NCBI RefSeq assembly: GCF_028737265.1 | Contig: NZ_JAQZAK010000002.1 | Span: forward strand, 744,001-808,000 | Length of the DNA: 64,000 nucleotides | Reading direction: 5' to 3' | From: Actinomycetospora callitridis | GTDB taxonomy: Bacteria > Actinomycetota > Actinomycetes > Mycobacteriales > Pseudonocardiaceae | Shown: in pieces, positions 44,937-54,766 of the stretch | Numbering within the stretch: position 1 is the first letter of the stretch | Layout of the letters: each line of letters starts with the position of its first letter | Made by a program: the position numbers and the translations under genes | The notes under the pieces: model-generated | What the model saw: the letters and a program-made list of their open reading frames with translations, nothing else | Database searches by the model: none | What the model was told of the DNA's origin: nothing

Positions 44937-46390
44937 CGGAACTCCGCCTGGGCTCCGCGCAGCGTCGCCGCGCTGAGGTACGGGGCGAAGGAGGGCACCT
45001 GCGACGGGCTCACGCCCATCTGCATCGCCGTCACCTCGGTCACCAGCTGGCGCTCCTCGGGTGAGTTGGGGGTGTTGGGCAGGCCGATGTTGGCGCCGTC
45101 GACGCGCCCGGGGGCGGACTGTCCCTCGGTCCGGCCGCCACCTCGCGCCGTCGCCGGCGAGTCGTCACCGGTCTGCGACTCCTCGTCGATCTCGCCGCCC
45201 TCGCCGCCCGCGTAGGCGTCCTGCGTGGCGCGCGAGGGATCGGGCGGGATCGACCCGTCCCGGATCGGTCCGCCGGGCGGGAACTGCGGGGCCTGGCCCT
45301 CGATCTGGTAGCAACGCGGGCCGCGGGTGTCGAGGTACTGCGGCTGCTCGCCGGGCACGTACTTGCCGTTGTCGATCGTGATCTCGGCTTCGATGAGGAC
45401 GCCGGTCGTCGGGCTGAGCACGTTGTTGATCTGGGGTGTCACGTCGGTGAGCTGCCGGAACAGGCACGGGAACTCCGAGCTGTACCGCGCGAGGAGCTCG
45501 AGGATCGGCCGCGACGTGGCGGCCAGCTCGATGATGTTCTCCCGGTTGGCCCGCAGGAACTCGGTGGTCACGTCGGACGCCGAGGTCACCGACCGGAAGG
45601 TCGACTCGAACGCGGCCCGCTGCTCGACGAGGGTCCGGCTCGTGGTGACGAGGTTGTCGAGCGCGAGGATCAGGTCCGGCGCGGCCTGGTTGTAGATGTC
45701 CGCCGTCGGCGCCAGCGCCCGCAGGTTCGCCTGGAGGTCGGGCAGCGACGGGTTGAGGCCCTCGACGTACTGGTTGAGCAGCACCAGCGTGTCGCCGAGC
45801 TGCTCGCCGCGGCCCGACAGGGCCTGCGAGACCGCGCCCAGGGTGTCCGAGAGCTTCTCCGGCTGGACCGCGGTGAGCACCGGGAGCAGGTTGTTGAGCA
45901 CCTGCTCGGTCTCCGTCGCGTTCGACGACCGGTCCTGCGCGATGGTGTCGCCCTCCTGGAGCGGGCGGGGGCTCGCGTCCGGCGGGATCGACAGCGACAC
46001 GTAGCGCTCACCGAACAGCGTCTTCGGGATGAGCGTCGCCGTCGTGTTGCTCGGGATGGTCGGCAGGAAGTCGGGGCTCATCGCCATCTCGATGACCGCG
46101 CCCGAGCCGTCGCTGTCGATCGAGGTGATCTCGCCGACGATGACGCCGCGGACCTTCACGTCGCCCTGCTTGGAGAGCTGGTTGCCCACCGTCGCCGTGC
46201 GCAGGTAGACGGTCTCCGTCGGCTTGAACACCTTGTTGAAGTTGGCCAGGCACAGCCCGACGATCAGCAGCATCACCAGGATGAGCGCGACGCCCATCGA
46301 CCGGCGGCGGATCGGGCTGAGCGGAGGCCGCTTGTCCTTGAGCTGCGGACCCTGCTCGTCGCGCTCCGTGTCCTGCGTCGGCGCGCTCAT
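44933..46390 (-). CDS. mceA: Mce family protein MceA
   Basis: 485 aa: cytoplasmic N-terminus of about 30 residues, membrane helix (MGVALILVMLLIVGLCLAN), Mce domain (VGNQLSKQGDVKVRGVIVG), a conserved helical and Cys region (FPCLFRQLTDVTPQ), and a charged disordered end. It is the first mce gene after the YrbE pair, as in all mce operons. It overlaps yrbEB by 4 nt. Confidence 0.94.
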   Translation of the reverse strand: MSAPTQDTERDEQGPQLKDKRPPLSPIRRRSMGVALILVMLLIVGLCLANFNKVFKPTETVYLRTATVGNQLSKQGDVKVRGVIVGEITSIDSDGSGAVIEMAMSPDFLPTIPSNTTATLIPKTLFGERYVSLSIPPDASPRPLQEGDTIAQDRSSNATETEQVLNNLLPVLTAVQPEKLSDTLGAVSQALSGRGEQLGDTLVLLNQYVEGLNPSLPDLQANLRALAPTADIYNQAAPDLILALDNLVTTSRTLVEQRAAFESTFRSVTSASDVTTEFLRANRENIIELAATSRPILELLARYSSEFPCLFRQLTDVTPQINNVLSPTTGVLIEAEITIDNGKYVPGEQPQYLDTRGPRCYQIEGQAPQFPPGGPIRDGSIPPDPSRATQDAYAGGEGGEIDEESQTGDDSPATARGGGRTEGQSAPGRVDGANIGLPNTPNSPEERQLVTEVTAMQMGVSPSQVPSFAPYLSAATLRGAQAEFR

Positions 46391-47223
46391 CCGGCGATCC
46401 TGATCGAGGTCGTCGTGCCCCAGATGGCCAGGGTCAGCAGGTTGTCGAGGACCGAGAAGATGACGATCGAGTTCCGCACCGCGTTGCCCACCGCGACACC
46501 CACGCCGGCCGGCCCGCCGCTGGCGTTGTAGCCGTAGAAGCAGTGCACGAGGATGATCACCAGGGCGAAGACCAGCACCTTGCCGAAGGAGTACATGACG
46601 TCCTGCGGCGGCAGGAAGAGGTTGAAGTAGTGGTCGTACGTGCCCGGCGACTGCGTGTAGAAGTTCGTGACCAGCAGGCGCGCCGCGAGGTACGAGGCCA
46701 CCAGGCCGATGACGTAGAGCGGGATGACGGCGATGAAGCCGGCGACGACGCGGGTGGTGACGAGGAACGGCAGCGACGGCACCGCCATGACCTCGAGGGC
46801 GTCGATCTCCTCCGAGACCCGCTGCGCGCCGAGCTGGGCGGTGAAGCCGGCGCCGACCGTCGCGGACAGCGCCAGCGCGGAGACCAGCGGGGCGACCTCG
46901 CGGGTGTTGAAGTACGCCGTGACGAAGCCGGAGAACGCCGAGGTGCCGATCTGGTTCAGCGCCGAGTAGCTCTGGAGGCCGACCACCGAGCCGGTGAAGA
47001 AGGTCAGCGTGGCGACGATGACGACGGTGCCGCCGATGAGGGCGAGCGCGCCCGACCCGAAGGCGACCTCGGTCAGGAGCCGCAGGACCTCGCGCTGGTA
47101 GCGGGTCACCGACTTGGGGATCCAGCCGATGGTGCGCGCGTAGAAGGACGCCTGGTCGCCGAGGGTGTCGAGGACACCGAGCGGCGCGCTGGCGGCACGA
47201 CGTGCGCGTGAAGTGATCGTCAT
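46387..47223 (-). CDS. yrbEB: YrbEB/MlaE-type permease
   Basis: 278 aa, five to six membrane helices. The MlaE-family core (VGAGFTAQLGAQRVSEEIDAL followed by LEVMAVPSLPFLV) contains the conserved EEIDALEVM coupling helix that contacts the ATPase. It forms the inner-membrane lipid channel with YrbEA. It is 42 nt after yrbEA and overlaps mceA by 4 nt. Confidence 0.95.
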   Translation of the reverse strand: MTITSRARRAASAPLGVLDTLGDQASFYARTIGWIPKSVTRYQREVLRLLTEVAFGSGALALIGGTVVIVATLTFFTGSVVGLQSYSALNQIGTSAFSGFVTAYFNTREVAPLVSALALSATVGAGFTAQLGAQRVSEEIDALEVMAVPSLPFLVTTRVVAGFIAVIPLYVIGLVASYLAARLLVTNFYTQSPGTYDHYFNLFLPPQDVMYSFGKVLVFALVIILVHCFYGYNASGGPAGVGVAVGNAVRNSIVIFSVLDNLLTLAIWGTTTSIRIAG

Positions 47224-47265
47224 CGATTCCTGGCCTGGGGAGCGGCGGTCAGAACGTCGAGCTGG

Positions 47266-48060
47266 TCAGAACTTGGTCGGGGGAACGAGGTTGAGGTACA
47301 CGGCCGTCACGATCACGTTGATCGCGAACAGGAGGATGAACGTGATGACGACGGCCTGGTTGACCGCGTCGCCCACGCCTTTCGGGCCGCCGGCGGGGTT
47401 GAGGCCGCGGAACGCGGCGACGATCCCGGCGGCCAGCCCGAACAGGGCGGCCTTGACGAAGCCGACCAGGAGGTCGGTCGGCTTCGACAGGGCGGAGAAG
47501 CCCTGCACGTAGGCGCCCGGGGTGACGCCCTGCAGGACCACGTTGAAGTAGTAGCCGCCGGCGACGCCGACGATCGAGACGAGGCCGAACAGCAGCGCCG
47601 ACACGAGGATCGAGGCGAGCACCCGGGGCACCACCAGGCGCTGGATCGGGTTGATGCCCAGCACCTCCATCGCGTCGATCTCCTCGCGGATGGTGCGGGC
47701 GCCGAGGTCGGCGCAGATCGCCGATCCGCCGGCCCCGGCCACGAGGAGCGCGCAGATGACGGGTGCCGCCTGCTGGATGACCGCCAGCGTGCTCGCCGCG
47801 CCGGAGAACGACTGCGCACCGAACTGCCGGATCAGCGACCCCAGCTGCAGCGAGATGACCGAGCCGAAGGAGATCGACACCAGCGCCGCGGGGAGGATGC
47901 AGACGCGGGAGATGAACCAGCACTGGTCGATGAACTCGCGGGTCTGGAACGGCCGCTGGAAGATCCCGACGATGACGTCGAGGCCGAGAGCGAACATCTT
48001 CCCGGTCGCGGTGAGCGCGCCGGCGCCGGGGAAGTTCCCGGTCGCGAGACGGTTGCTCAC
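47266..48060 (-). CDS. yrbEA: YrbEA/MlaE-type permease
   Basis: 264 aa, MlaE-type permease. The coupling segment is REEIDAMEVLGINPIQRLVVPR, cut here as REEIDAMEVLG. It overlaps the mceG stop by 4 nt, so ATPase and permease are co-translated. It is the first of the two permeases, as in other mce operons. Confidence 0.95.
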   Translation of the reverse strand: MSNRLATGNFPGAGALTATGKMFALGLDVIVGIFQRPFQTREFIDQCWFISRVCILPAALVSISFGSVISLQLGSLIRQFGAQSFSGAASTLAVIQQAAPVICALLVAGAGGSAICADLGARTIREEIDAMEVLGINPIQRLVVPRVLASILVSALLFGLVSIVGVAGGYYFNVVLQGVTPGAYVQGFSALSKPTDLLVGFVKAALFGLAAGIVAAFRGLNPAGGPKGVGDAVNQAVVITFILLFAINVIVTAVYLNLVPPTKF

Positions 48061-50051
48061 GAGCCGCTCCGGCGGAACATGCGACGCAGACCGCCGAGCT
48101 TGCTGTCGTCGTCCTCGCGGCCGCGCGGCACGTCACCGGACGACTCGCCGCCCGGCGGGGCCTGCTGCGGGGACCCCGGCCCGCCCTCGGCGGGCGGGTC
48201 GTTCGTCGTCTCCCCGCGGGGGTCGGGGGCGGCGTCCTGGCCGGCGTTCGGCTGGGCCCAGCCCGAGCGCTCGGTCTCGCGGCCGCTGCGGGCGCCCTGC
48301 TGGCCCTGGCCCTGCTGCTGGCCCTGGCTCTGCTGGCTCTGACCCTGCTGCTGGCCGCCGTCCTCGCGCGCCGGGCGGGCCGCCATCGGGACCAGGCCGG
48401 CGACACCCTGGTCGCCTCCCTGATCGGCCGGGGCGCCGGCGTCCTCGCCGCGCCAGTGGTGGCGTCCGGTGGTCTCGGCGTCGTCGGACCGGGCCGCGGC
48501 GGCACCCGCGGCGCCCGCCGCTCCCGCGGCGGCGACCTGCTCGGTCCGCTGGTCCTGGGCCTGCTGCTGGCCGCCCTGGTCCTGGCCGCCCTGGTCCTGG
48601 CCGGAGTCGTCCCGGACGACCTGGATCTGCTCGGTCGGCGGGTCGTCGCCCCGGTCCTGGTCGGAGCCCTGCTGGCTCGAGTCCTGCTGGTCCTGCGACT
48701 GCTGGTCCGAGGAGCCGGCGCCGCTCTCGTCGGACTGCTCGTCGCCCTCCTTCGTGTGCTCCCCCGCCTGGGGCAGCACGACGGTGCCGCCGGCGTCCTC
48801 GTCGGCGGGGACACCCACGAGGGGCTCGTCGGACTCCGGCGGTGCGGGCGGTGCCTTGCGGGCCTCGGCGTCCGCGTCGGGGTCGCCGCTGCCGGCCTGG
48901 TCGCCCTCGCCCTCGCCCTCGCCGGCCGGGGAGTCCTCGACCATCGAGTTGTCCTCGGCCTCGGCCATGGCCTGGTAGCCGAACGGGTCGGCGTCCTCGG
49001 GCGGGTTGTTCCGGGTGATCTCGATGAGCTCGGTGCGGTCCTGGTCCCGGGAGATGCCGTAGCGCTCCTGGTCCTCCTCGGTGAGCTGCTCGAGGATCGC
49101 CGTCTGCGCCTTGGGCGGCAGGGTGTGCAGGACCTGCATGACGCGGTCCTTGCGCCGCTGCACCGCCTTGCGCTCGGGCACGCCCTCGCTGACCTCGAGC
49201 TGCGGGTCGATGAAGGACTCCTCGGACTCCGCCGCGCCGCCCTTCTTCTTCAGCTCCTCCATCTCGGCCTCCATCTGGGCCGAGTCCTTCTCCTCGGACA
49301 TCCCGATCGGGCCGATGCGCCGGCCCTGGAGGAACTGCTGAACCACCGGCTCCTCGGAGGTCAGGAGCACCTCGCGCGGCCCGAACATCACCAGGTTCTT
49401 GCGGAACAGCATCCCGATGTTGTCCGGCAGCGAGCGCGCCGTCCCGAGGTGGTGGGTGACGATGAGGATCGTCGCGTCGAGCTGGGCGTTGAGGTCGACG
49501 ATCAGCTGGTTGAGGTACGCCGTGCGCACCGGGTCCAGGCCGGAGTCCGGCTCGTCGACCAGGATGATCTCGGGGTCGAGCACCAGCGCGCGGGCCAGAC
49601 CGGCGCGCTTCTTCATGCCGCCGGAGATCTCGCCGGGGAGCTTGTCCTCCGCGCCGCCGAGACCGACCAGGTCGAGCTTCTCCATGACGATGTCGGCGAT
49701 TTCCTTCTCGTCCTTCTTGGTGTGCTCACGAAGAGGGAAGGCGATGTTGTCGAAGATGTTCATGGAACCGAACAGCGCGCCGTCCTGGAACAGCACCCCG
49801 AACAGTTTCCGGATCTCGTAGAGCTTCGACTCCGAGCACCGCACGAGGTCGGTGTCGTGGATGAAGATCGAGCCCTTCTCGGGCTTCAGCAGTCCGATGA
49901 TCGACTTCAGGAGCACCGACTTACCCGTACCCGACGGGCCGAGCAGGACACTCACCTCACCGGCCGGCAGCGTCAGCGTGACGTCGGACCAGATGTTGGA
50001 GCTGCCGAAGGACTTCGAGAGGTTCTTGATCCCGACCTCGACGCCCGCCAT
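48057..50051 (-). CDS. mceG: MceG/Mkl-type ATPase with about 300-residue disordered tail
   Basis: 664 aa; mycobacterial MceG is about 360. All ABC motifs are present: Walker A GPSGTGKS (38-45), Q-loop FQDGALFGSM, signature ISGGMKKR, Walker B IILVDEPDSGLD and switch VTHH. Residues about 250-350 resemble the Mkl C-terminal helical part. From about 360 on the protein is Gln/Asp/Gly/Ser-rich with SQDQQDSSQQGSDQD, QDQGG and QSQQSQGQQQ repeats, ending basic (GGLRRMFRRSGS). ATG 50051 has GGAGG 6 nt upstream. In M. tuberculosis mkl also lies between rplL and rpoB, but alone. Confidence 0.95.
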   Translation of the reverse strand: MAGVEVGIKNLSKSFGSSNIWSDVTLTLPAGEVSVLLGPSGTGKSVLLKSIIGLLKPEKGSIFIHDTDLVRCSESKLYEIRKLFGVLFQDGALFGSMNIFDNIAFPLREHTKKDEKEIADIVMEKLDLVGLGGAEDKLPGEISGGMKKRAGLARALVLDPEIILVDEPDSGLDPVRTAYLNQLIVDLNAQLDATILIVTHHLGTARSLPDNIGMLFRKNLVMFGPREVLLTSEEPVVQQFLQGRRIGPIGMSEEKDSAQMEAEMEELKKKGGAAESEESFIDPQLEVSEGVPERKAVQRRKDRVMQVLHTLPPKAQTAILEQLTEEDQERYGISRDQDRTELIEITRNNPPEDADPFGYQAMAEAEDNSMVEDSPAGEGEGEGDQAGSGDPDADAEARKAPPAPPESDEPLVGVPADEDAGGTVVLPQAGEHTKEGDEQSDESGAGSSDQQSQDQQDSSQQGSDQDRGDDPPTEQIQVVRDDSGQDQGGQDQGGQQQAQDQRTEQVAAAGAAGAAGAAAARSDDAETTGRHHWRGEDAGAPADQGGDQGVAGLVPMAARPAREDGGQQQGQSQQSQGQQQGQGQQGARSGRETERSGWAQPNAGQDAAPDPRGETTNDPPAEGGPGSPQQAPPGGESSGDVPRGREDDDSKLGGLRRMFRRSGS

Positions 50052-50372
50052 CGGAGTCCTCCCACTGTCGTCGTCGTGTCGACCTGATGCGCGCCCGCTG
50101 TGTCACCGACGTCATGTGGCCGGCACCCCGCGAGAGGGGCGTCACGTCTACAACGACGGGGTTCTGCCGGAGGTTACTCACGCGCAAAGTTGGGCAGACG
50201 CCGGGGCGTGATCGACCGGACACGACGGTTCCTTGCGCCGCACGGGTGGCGACGAGCGGTCGGACTCACGCGTTCGGTGGACCGGTCGATGCCGCGTGAC
50301 GCATCAGCGTGTGCCGCACCACTCGCTCCGGGGACGCCCGGACGCGGGCTTGACGGGGCCGGAGACGACGAC
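50052..50372 (-). promoter_or_regulatory. mce operon upstream region
   Basis: No gene is seen in these 321 bases. The only -10-like hexamer I can offer on the minus strand is TAACCT (50176-50171), about 120 nt before mceG, without a good -35. Between it and mceG lie GACGTCA-like repeats (GTCACCGACGTCAT at 50102-50115; GTCACGTC at 50141-50148), a possible regulator site. Weak. Confidence 0.25.
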
Positions 50373-50400
50373 GGGGCGGGGACCGACCGGTCCCCGCCCC
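50373..50400 (-). terminator. Terminator after rplL
   Basis: A perfect 12-bp stem (GGGGCGGGGACC 50373-50384 / GGTCCCCGCCCC 50389-50400) with a GACC loop, 33 nt after the rplL stop. It separates the rplJL unit from the mce operon. Confidence 0.75.
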
Positions 50401-50433
50401 GTACGTTCCGTGCAGCGCTCGTGCGCGCCGAGA

Positions 50434-50823
50434 TCAGGTCAGGCTGATCTTGGCGCCGGCCTCCTCGAGCTTGGCCTTGGCCGCGTCGGCGGCCTCCTTG
50501 TTGACGCCCTCGAGGATCGGCTTCGGGGCGCTCTCGACGAGCTCCTTGGCCTCCTTGAGGCCCAGGCCCGAGACGACCTCGCGGACGACCTTGATGACCT
50601 GGATCTTCTTGTCGCCGGCGCCCTCGAGGACGACGTTGAACTCGTCCTTCTCCTCCTCGACCGGGGCGGCGGCACCGCCGGCGGCCGGGGCGGCGGCCGC
50701 GGCGACCGGCGCCGCCGCGGTGACCTCGAAGACCTCCTCGAACTTCTTCACGAACTCGGAGAGCTCGATCAGGGTCATGTCCTTGAAGGCGTCGAGCAGC
50801 TCGTCGGTGGACATCTTCGCCAT
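50434..50823 (-). CDS. rplL: 50S ribosomal protein L7/L12
   Basis: 129 aa, standard. It has an N-terminal dimerisation domain ([16 protein letters not shown]), an Ala/Pro hinge (about 36-55), and a C-terminal domain ([20 protein letters not shown]) that recruits EF-Tu and EF-G. It forms the stalk with L10. It follows rplJ by 47 nt. Confidence 0.98.
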   Translation of the reverse strand: MAKMSTDELLDAFKDMTLIELSEFVKKFEEVFEVTAAAPVAAAAAPAAGGAAAPVEEEKDEFNVVLEGAGDKKIQVIKVVREVVSGLGLKEAKELVESAPKPILEGVNKEAADAAKAKLEEAGAKISLT

Positions 50824-50870
50824 GGTGGCTCCTAAAGAATGGTCAGTGATGGGGACGGGACCGGCCGCAC

Positions 50871-51509
50871 TCAGGCGTCGGCGGTCTCGGTGTTCTCGGC
50901 GGCGGCCTCGGTGGCGGCCTCGGCGTCGGCGGACTCGACCGCCGCGACGGCGTCCTCGGTGCTCGAGGTGCCCTCGGCGGCCCGCTTGTCCTGCAGGGCC
51001 TGCGCGAGACGCGCGACCTGCGAGGCCGGGGCGCTGAACAGCTGGGCGGCCTTCGTGAGGTTGCCCTTCATGGCGCCGGCCAGCTTGCCCAGCAGCACCT
51101 CGCGGGACTCGAGGTCCGCGAGCTGGGTGACCTCGACGGCGGAGAGCGCGCGGCCCTCCATGTAGCCGCCCTTGACGACCAGGGCCTTGTTGTCGCGCTG
51201 GAAGTCGCGGAGCGCCTTGGCGGCGTCCACGGGCTCCCCGCTGACGAACGCGATGGCCGTCGGGCCGACGAGCAGGTCGTCGAGACCCTCGACCCCGGCG
51301 TCGGCGGCAGCCCGCTTGACCAGGGTGTTCTTCGCGACCGTGTAGGTGACGTCCGTGCCCAGCGAACGCCGCAGCTGCGAGATCTGCTTCATCGACAGGC
51401 CGCGGTACTCGGTGACGACCATCGCCGACGCGTCGCGGAACTCCGCGGCGATCTCGGCGACCGCGGCCACCTTGTCGGCGTTCGGAGGCCTCTCGGTCTC
51501 TGTAGCCAT
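50871..51509 (-). CDS. rplJ: 50S ribosomal protein L10 with acidic C-terminal tail
   Basis: 212 aa. The RNA-binding domain ([30 protein letters not shown]) and the helix for L7/L12 dimers ([16 protein letters not shown]) are present, followed by an Ala/Glu/Thr acidic tail of about 40 residues. ATG 51509 (MATETERPP) was chosen because GAGGAGG lies about 5 nt upstream. The open frame further upstream runs through the leader hairpin and was excluded. Confidence 0.97.
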   Translation of the reverse strand: MATETERPPNADKVAAVAEIAAEFRDASAMVVTEYRGLSMKQISQLRRSLGTDVTYTVAKNTLVKRAAADAGVEGLDDLLVGPTAIAFVSGEPVDAAKALRDFQRDNKALVVKGGYMEGRALSAVEVTQLADLESREVLLGKLAGAMKGNLTKAAQLFSAPASQVARLAQALQDKRAAEGTSSTEDAVAAVESADAEAATEAAAENTETADA

Positions 51510-51749
51510 GCGCGCCTCCTCTCTGCGTACTCGGGCGACCGCGGTGTGCGGGGCCCGGAACGACGAACGCCCCGTGCGCAGGCGCACGGGGCGTGGAGGT
51601 GACGCACGGGCCGGGGCCCGGCGGACTCGCTGCCCTCGTCCTCCTGCGCGGGACGCCCCTCGTGGGGCCTTCGTCCGCTCGGGCCTGACGTGCAATGGCC
51701 CGGGCGGAGACCAGCGGTCTCGGGTGGATCGGGGTTCGATCTGGTTCTC
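51510..51749 (-). promoter_or_regulatory. rplJ leader with strong hairpin, possible L10 autoregulation
   Basis: A leader of about 235 nt between the candidate -10 (51750-51755) and rplJ. It holds a perfect 13-bp hairpin with a 2-nt loop (51567-51579 with 51582-51594), 57 nt before the start. In many bacteria L10-L12 binds such a leader and represses its own synthesis. The L10-specific kink-turn was not identified. Confidence 0.4.
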
Positions 51750-51755
51750 AGTCTA
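51750..51755 (-). promoter_or_regulatory. Candidate rplJ promoter -10 box
   Basis: TAGACT on the minus strand, identical to the rpoB -10. It lies between the rplA terminator and rplJ. No good -35 is visible at 17-18 bp. Confidence 0.45.
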
Positions 51756-51814
51756 CGCGGGGACCTCGGGGACCCTGGACACCAGGGCCCGGTAACCCAA
51801 CCGCACCGAGTGAT

Positions 51815-51849
51815 GCGGTGGGAGCGCTCCTACGTCGCGCTCCCACCGC
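51815..51849 (-). terminator. Terminator after rplA
   Basis: A perfect 13-bp stem (GCGGTGGGAGCGC 51815-51827 / GCGCTCCCACCGC 51837-51849) with a 9-nt loop, 22 nt after the rplA stop. It splits rplK-rplA from rplJ-rplL. Confidence 0.75.
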
Positions 51850-51871
51850 TCACCGGCACGGGGGCGTCAGG

Positions 51872-52582
51872 TCAGGAGTCCGCGGTGAGCAGGTTGCGCG
51901 TGCGGTTCGGGTCGACCGGGATGCCCGGGCCCATGGTCGTGGTGACGGTGATCTTCTTGACGTAGCGGCCCTTCGCGGCCGACGGCTTCACGCGCAGGAT
52001 CTCGTCGAGCGCGGCGCCGTAGTTCTCGACGAGCTTCTCGACGTCGAAGCTCGCCTTGCCGATGATCAGGTGCAGGTTGGCCTGCTTGTCGACGCGGAAG
52101 TTCACCTTGCCGCCCTTGATGTCGCCGACGGCGCGGGCGACGTCCGGGGTGACCGTGCCGGTCTTCGGGTTCGGCATGAGCCCGCGGGGGCCGAGGATGC
52201 GGGCCACGCGGCCGACCTTGGCCATCTGGTCGGGCGCGGCGACGGCGGCGTCGAAGTCGAGCCAGCCGCCCTGGATGCGCTCGATGAGGTCGTCCGACCC
52301 CACCACGTCGGCGCCGGCCGACTCGGCCTCGCGCGCCTTGTCGCCGGTGGCGAACACGATGACGCGGGCGGTCTTGCCGGTGCCGTGCGGCAGGTTGACG
52401 GTGCCGCGGACCATCTGGTCGGCCTTGCGCGGGTCGACACCCAGGCGCATGGCGACCTCGACGGTCGCGTCCATCGACGTCGGCGACGTCTCCCGGGCGA
52501 GCTCGATGCCCTCGAGCGGGGCGTAGAGCTTGTCGAAGTCCACCTTCTCGGCGGCGTTCTGATAGGCCTTGCTGCGCTTCAT
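51872..52582 (-). CDS. rplA: 50S ribosomal protein L1
   Basis: 236 aa, standard. [17 protein letters not shown] and [17 protein letters not shown] are L1 signatures; L1 moves deacylated tRNA out of the E site. It follows rplK by 88 nt. Confidence 0.98.
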   Translation of the reverse strand: MKRSKAYQNAAEKVDFDKLYAPLEGIELARETSPTSMDATVEVAMRLGVDPRKADQMVRGTVNLPHGTGKTARVIVFATGDKAREAESAGADVVGSDDLIERIQGGWLDFDAAVAAPDQMAKVGRVARILGPRGLMPNPKTGTVTPDVARAVGDIKGGKVNFRVDKQANLHLIIGKASFDVEKLVENYGAALDEILRVKPSAAKGRYVKKITVTTTMGPGIPVDPNRTRNLLTADS

Positions 52583-52670
52583 GTCTGTCCTTGTCCTGAT
52601 GGATCAGTGGTGGTCAGGGCTGCGCCGCCCTCCCACGTGTCGCCGACCGGGTCGGCGCGGGTCACACTGC

Positions 52671-53105
52671 TCAGTCTGCGACGGTCAGACCCATCGACCG
52701 GGCGGTGCCGGCGATGATCTTCGACGCCTGGTCGAGGTCGTTCGCGTTGAGGTCCGCCATCTTGGTCTGGGCGATCTCGCGGACCTGGTCCGCGGTGACC
52801 GACCCGACCTTCTTGCTGTGCGGCGTCGCGGAGCCGGACTTCACGCCGGCCGCGGCGAGCAGCAGCTTGGCCGCCGGCGGGGTCTTGAGCTCGAAGGTGA
52901 AGGACCGGTCCTCGTAGACCGAGATCTCCACCGGCACGACCTGACCACGCTGCGCCTCGGTGGCGGCGTTGTAGGCCTTGCAGAACTCCATGATGTTCAC
53001 GCCGTGCTGACCCAGGGCCGGGCCGACGGGCGGGGCCGGCGTGGCCGCGCCGGCGTTGATCTGCAGCTTGACGACTGCGGAGAGTCGCCTCTTCTTCGGG
53101 GGCAT
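52671..53105 (-). CDS. rplK: 50S ribosomal protein L11
   Basis: 144 aa, standard. It has [20 protein letters not shown], cut at the usual Pro-rich turn, and [16 protein letters not shown]. With 23S rRNA helices 43-44 it forms the GTPase-associated centre and the thiopeptide site, and it is needed for RelA activation. It follows nusG by 34 nt. Confidence 0.98.
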   Translation of the reverse strand: MPPKKRRLSAVVKLQINAGAATPAPPVGPALGQHGVNIMEFCKAYNAATEAQRGQVVPVEISVYEDRSFTFELKTPPAAKLLLAAAGVKSGSATPHSKKVGSVTADQVREIAQTKMADLNANDLDQASKIIAGTARSMGLTVAD

Positions 53106-53139
53106 CGGATTCCTCTACTGCGTTGTGCTGGGTGGTGCC

Positions 53140-54180
53140 TTAAATCTTGGAGACCTGGTTGAACCCGAGCTCGACCGGGGTCTCGCGGCCGAAGATCGAG
53201 ACGAGCACCTTCAGCTTCTGGGCGTCGACGTTGACCTCGGAGATGCTGGCGGGCAGCGTCGCGAACGGGCCGTCCATGACGGTGACCGACTCGCCGACCT
53301 CGAAGTCGACCTCGACGGCGGGCTTGGCGCCGAAGGACTCGGTGCCCGACTTGTCGGCACCCTTGGCCTTCTTCGGCGTCTCCTGCCTCGGCAGGAGGAA
53401 CTTGACGACCTCGTCGAGGGTCAGCGGCGACGGACGGGAGGTGGCCCCGACGAAGCCGGTGACGCCCGGCGTGTTGCGCACGGCGCTCCACGAGGCGTCG
53501 TTGAGCTCCATCCGCACGAGGATGTAGCCCGGCAGCACCTTGCGCTGGACCTGCTTGCGCTGCCCGTTCTTGATCTCGGTGACCTCTTCGGTGGGCACCT
53601 CGACCTGGAAGATGAACTCCTCGACGTCCAGCGTCTGCACGCGGGTCTCGAGGTTGGCCTTCACCTTGTTCTCGTAGCCCGCGTAGGAGTGCACGACGTA
53701 CCAGTCGCCGGGGGCCAGACGCAGCGAGTCCTTGAGGGCCTGCGCCGGGTCGACCTCCTCCTCCTCGACCTCGGCGGCGGGCTCCTCGACCGGCGTCTCG
53801 TCGACGGCGATGTCGTCCTCGGTGTCGCCGCGCGCGGCGACGTCGCCGGTACCCGCCGACTCCTCGGGGAGGTCGGAGTCGTCCTCGTCGGCCGGTCCGC
53901 CGAGCGCCGCCCGCGCGGCCTGCAGCTCGGCCTCGGCGTCGACCTCGTCCTCGGCGCTCTCGTCATCGGCGTCGTCGGCGGCCTCGCGGGCCTCCTGGCC
54001 GGCGCGGGCCACCGCGGCGTCGTCGAGCGTCGCCGGGTTCTCCTCGGTGCTGAGATCCCCGTACGTCCCACTGCCCTCACGCACCATGACGCCGCGCGTG
54101 CGGGCTTCACCGACGAGCTCGGGCTCGCCGCCTTCGGGGGTGGTGGTCTCGGAGTCTGCGCCGGATCCTGCGGAGGTCAC
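53140..54180 (-). CDS. nusG: Transcription factor NusG with about 155-residue acidic N-terminus
   Basis: 346 aa; E. coli NusG has 181. The NGN domain begins near residue 159 ([19 protein letters not shown]) and binds RNA polymerase. The KOW domain ([17 protein letters not shown]) binds S10 or Rho. The N-terminal part is strongly acidic and disordered ([29 protein letters not shown]). Actinobacterial NusG often has an N-terminal extension, but this is long. GTG 54180 has AGGAAG 11 nt upstream; GTG 54192 is an alternative with its site too close. Confidence 0.96.
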   Translation of the reverse strand: MTSAGSGADSETTTPEGGEPELVGEARTRGVMVREGSGTYGDLSTEENPATLDDAAVARAGQEAREAADDADDESAEDEVDAEAELQAARAALGGPADEDDSDLPEESAGTGDVAARGDTEDDIAVDETPVEEPAAEVEEEEVDPAQALKDSLRLAPGDWYVVHSYAGYENKVKANLETRVQTLDVEEFIFQVEVPTEEVTEIKNGQRKQVQRKVLPGYILVRMELNDASWSAVRNTPGVTGFVGATSRPSPLTLDEVVKFLLPRQETPKKAKGADKSGTESFGAKPAVEVDFEVGESVTVMDGPFATLPASISEVNVDAQKLKVLVSIFGRETPVELGFNQVSKI

Positions 54181-54246
54181 TTCTCGTCTCACTTCCTTTG
54201 CACGGCGGGCACCGCGGAGGTGCCCGGCCGGCCGCTCGCGGAACGG

Positions 54247-54630
54247 TCAGCCGAAGAGGGCGAACACGGCCTTGGCGAACACCCAGTCGAGGGCCGCCAC
54301 CAGGGACACCATGAACGCCACGAACACGAGGACGACGAACGTGTAGACCACGATCTGCCGTCGGGTCGGCCAGTGGACCTTGCGGAGCTCGGCCACGACC
54401 TCGCGCAGGAACCGGCGCAGGCGCGTGATGAGCGAGCCCTCCGGCTCGGCCTGCGCCCGGTCGCGCGTCGGGGTGGTCGTGCCCTTGCCGCCGGGACGCC
54501 GTGACGTGCCGGTGTCCGCGGCGTCCCCGGCACCGTCGCCGGAGGCCCGCCGTCGACGGCCGGCGGCGGTGACCGGACGCGCCTCGTCGTCGTCGCTCGC
54601 GCGCCGACGTCGGCTGCTGTCCTCGCTCAC
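54247..54630 (-). CDS. secE: Preprotein translocase subunit SecE
   Basis: 127 aa from GTG 54630. The C-terminal 60 residues are SecE: amphipathic helix ([20 protein letters not shown]) and a single membrane helix. They brace SecY. The N-terminal half is Arg/Asp/Thr-rich and disordered. GTG 54630 ([10 protein letters not shown]) has GAGGA 7 nt upstream and resembles family starts; ATG 54657 adds nine acidic residues and cannot be excluded. Confidence 0.93.
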   Translation of the reverse strand: MSEDSSRRRRASDDDEARPVTAAGRRRRASGDGAGDAADTGTSRRPGGKGTTTPTRDRAQAEPEGSLITRLRRFLREVVAELRKVHWPTRRQIVVYTFVVLVFVAFMVSLVAALDWVFAKAVFALFG

Positions 54631-54693
54631 GGGGCCGTCCTCACCGTCCTCGTCCATCGTCCCGCCGGCCGGCGGGCCCGTTGTCGTGTAGTG

Positions 54694-54766
<73 letters not shown>

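Noticed and set aside
51510..51695. Longer L10 start
   Set aside because: It would run through the leader hairpin; GAGGAGG supports ATG 51509.
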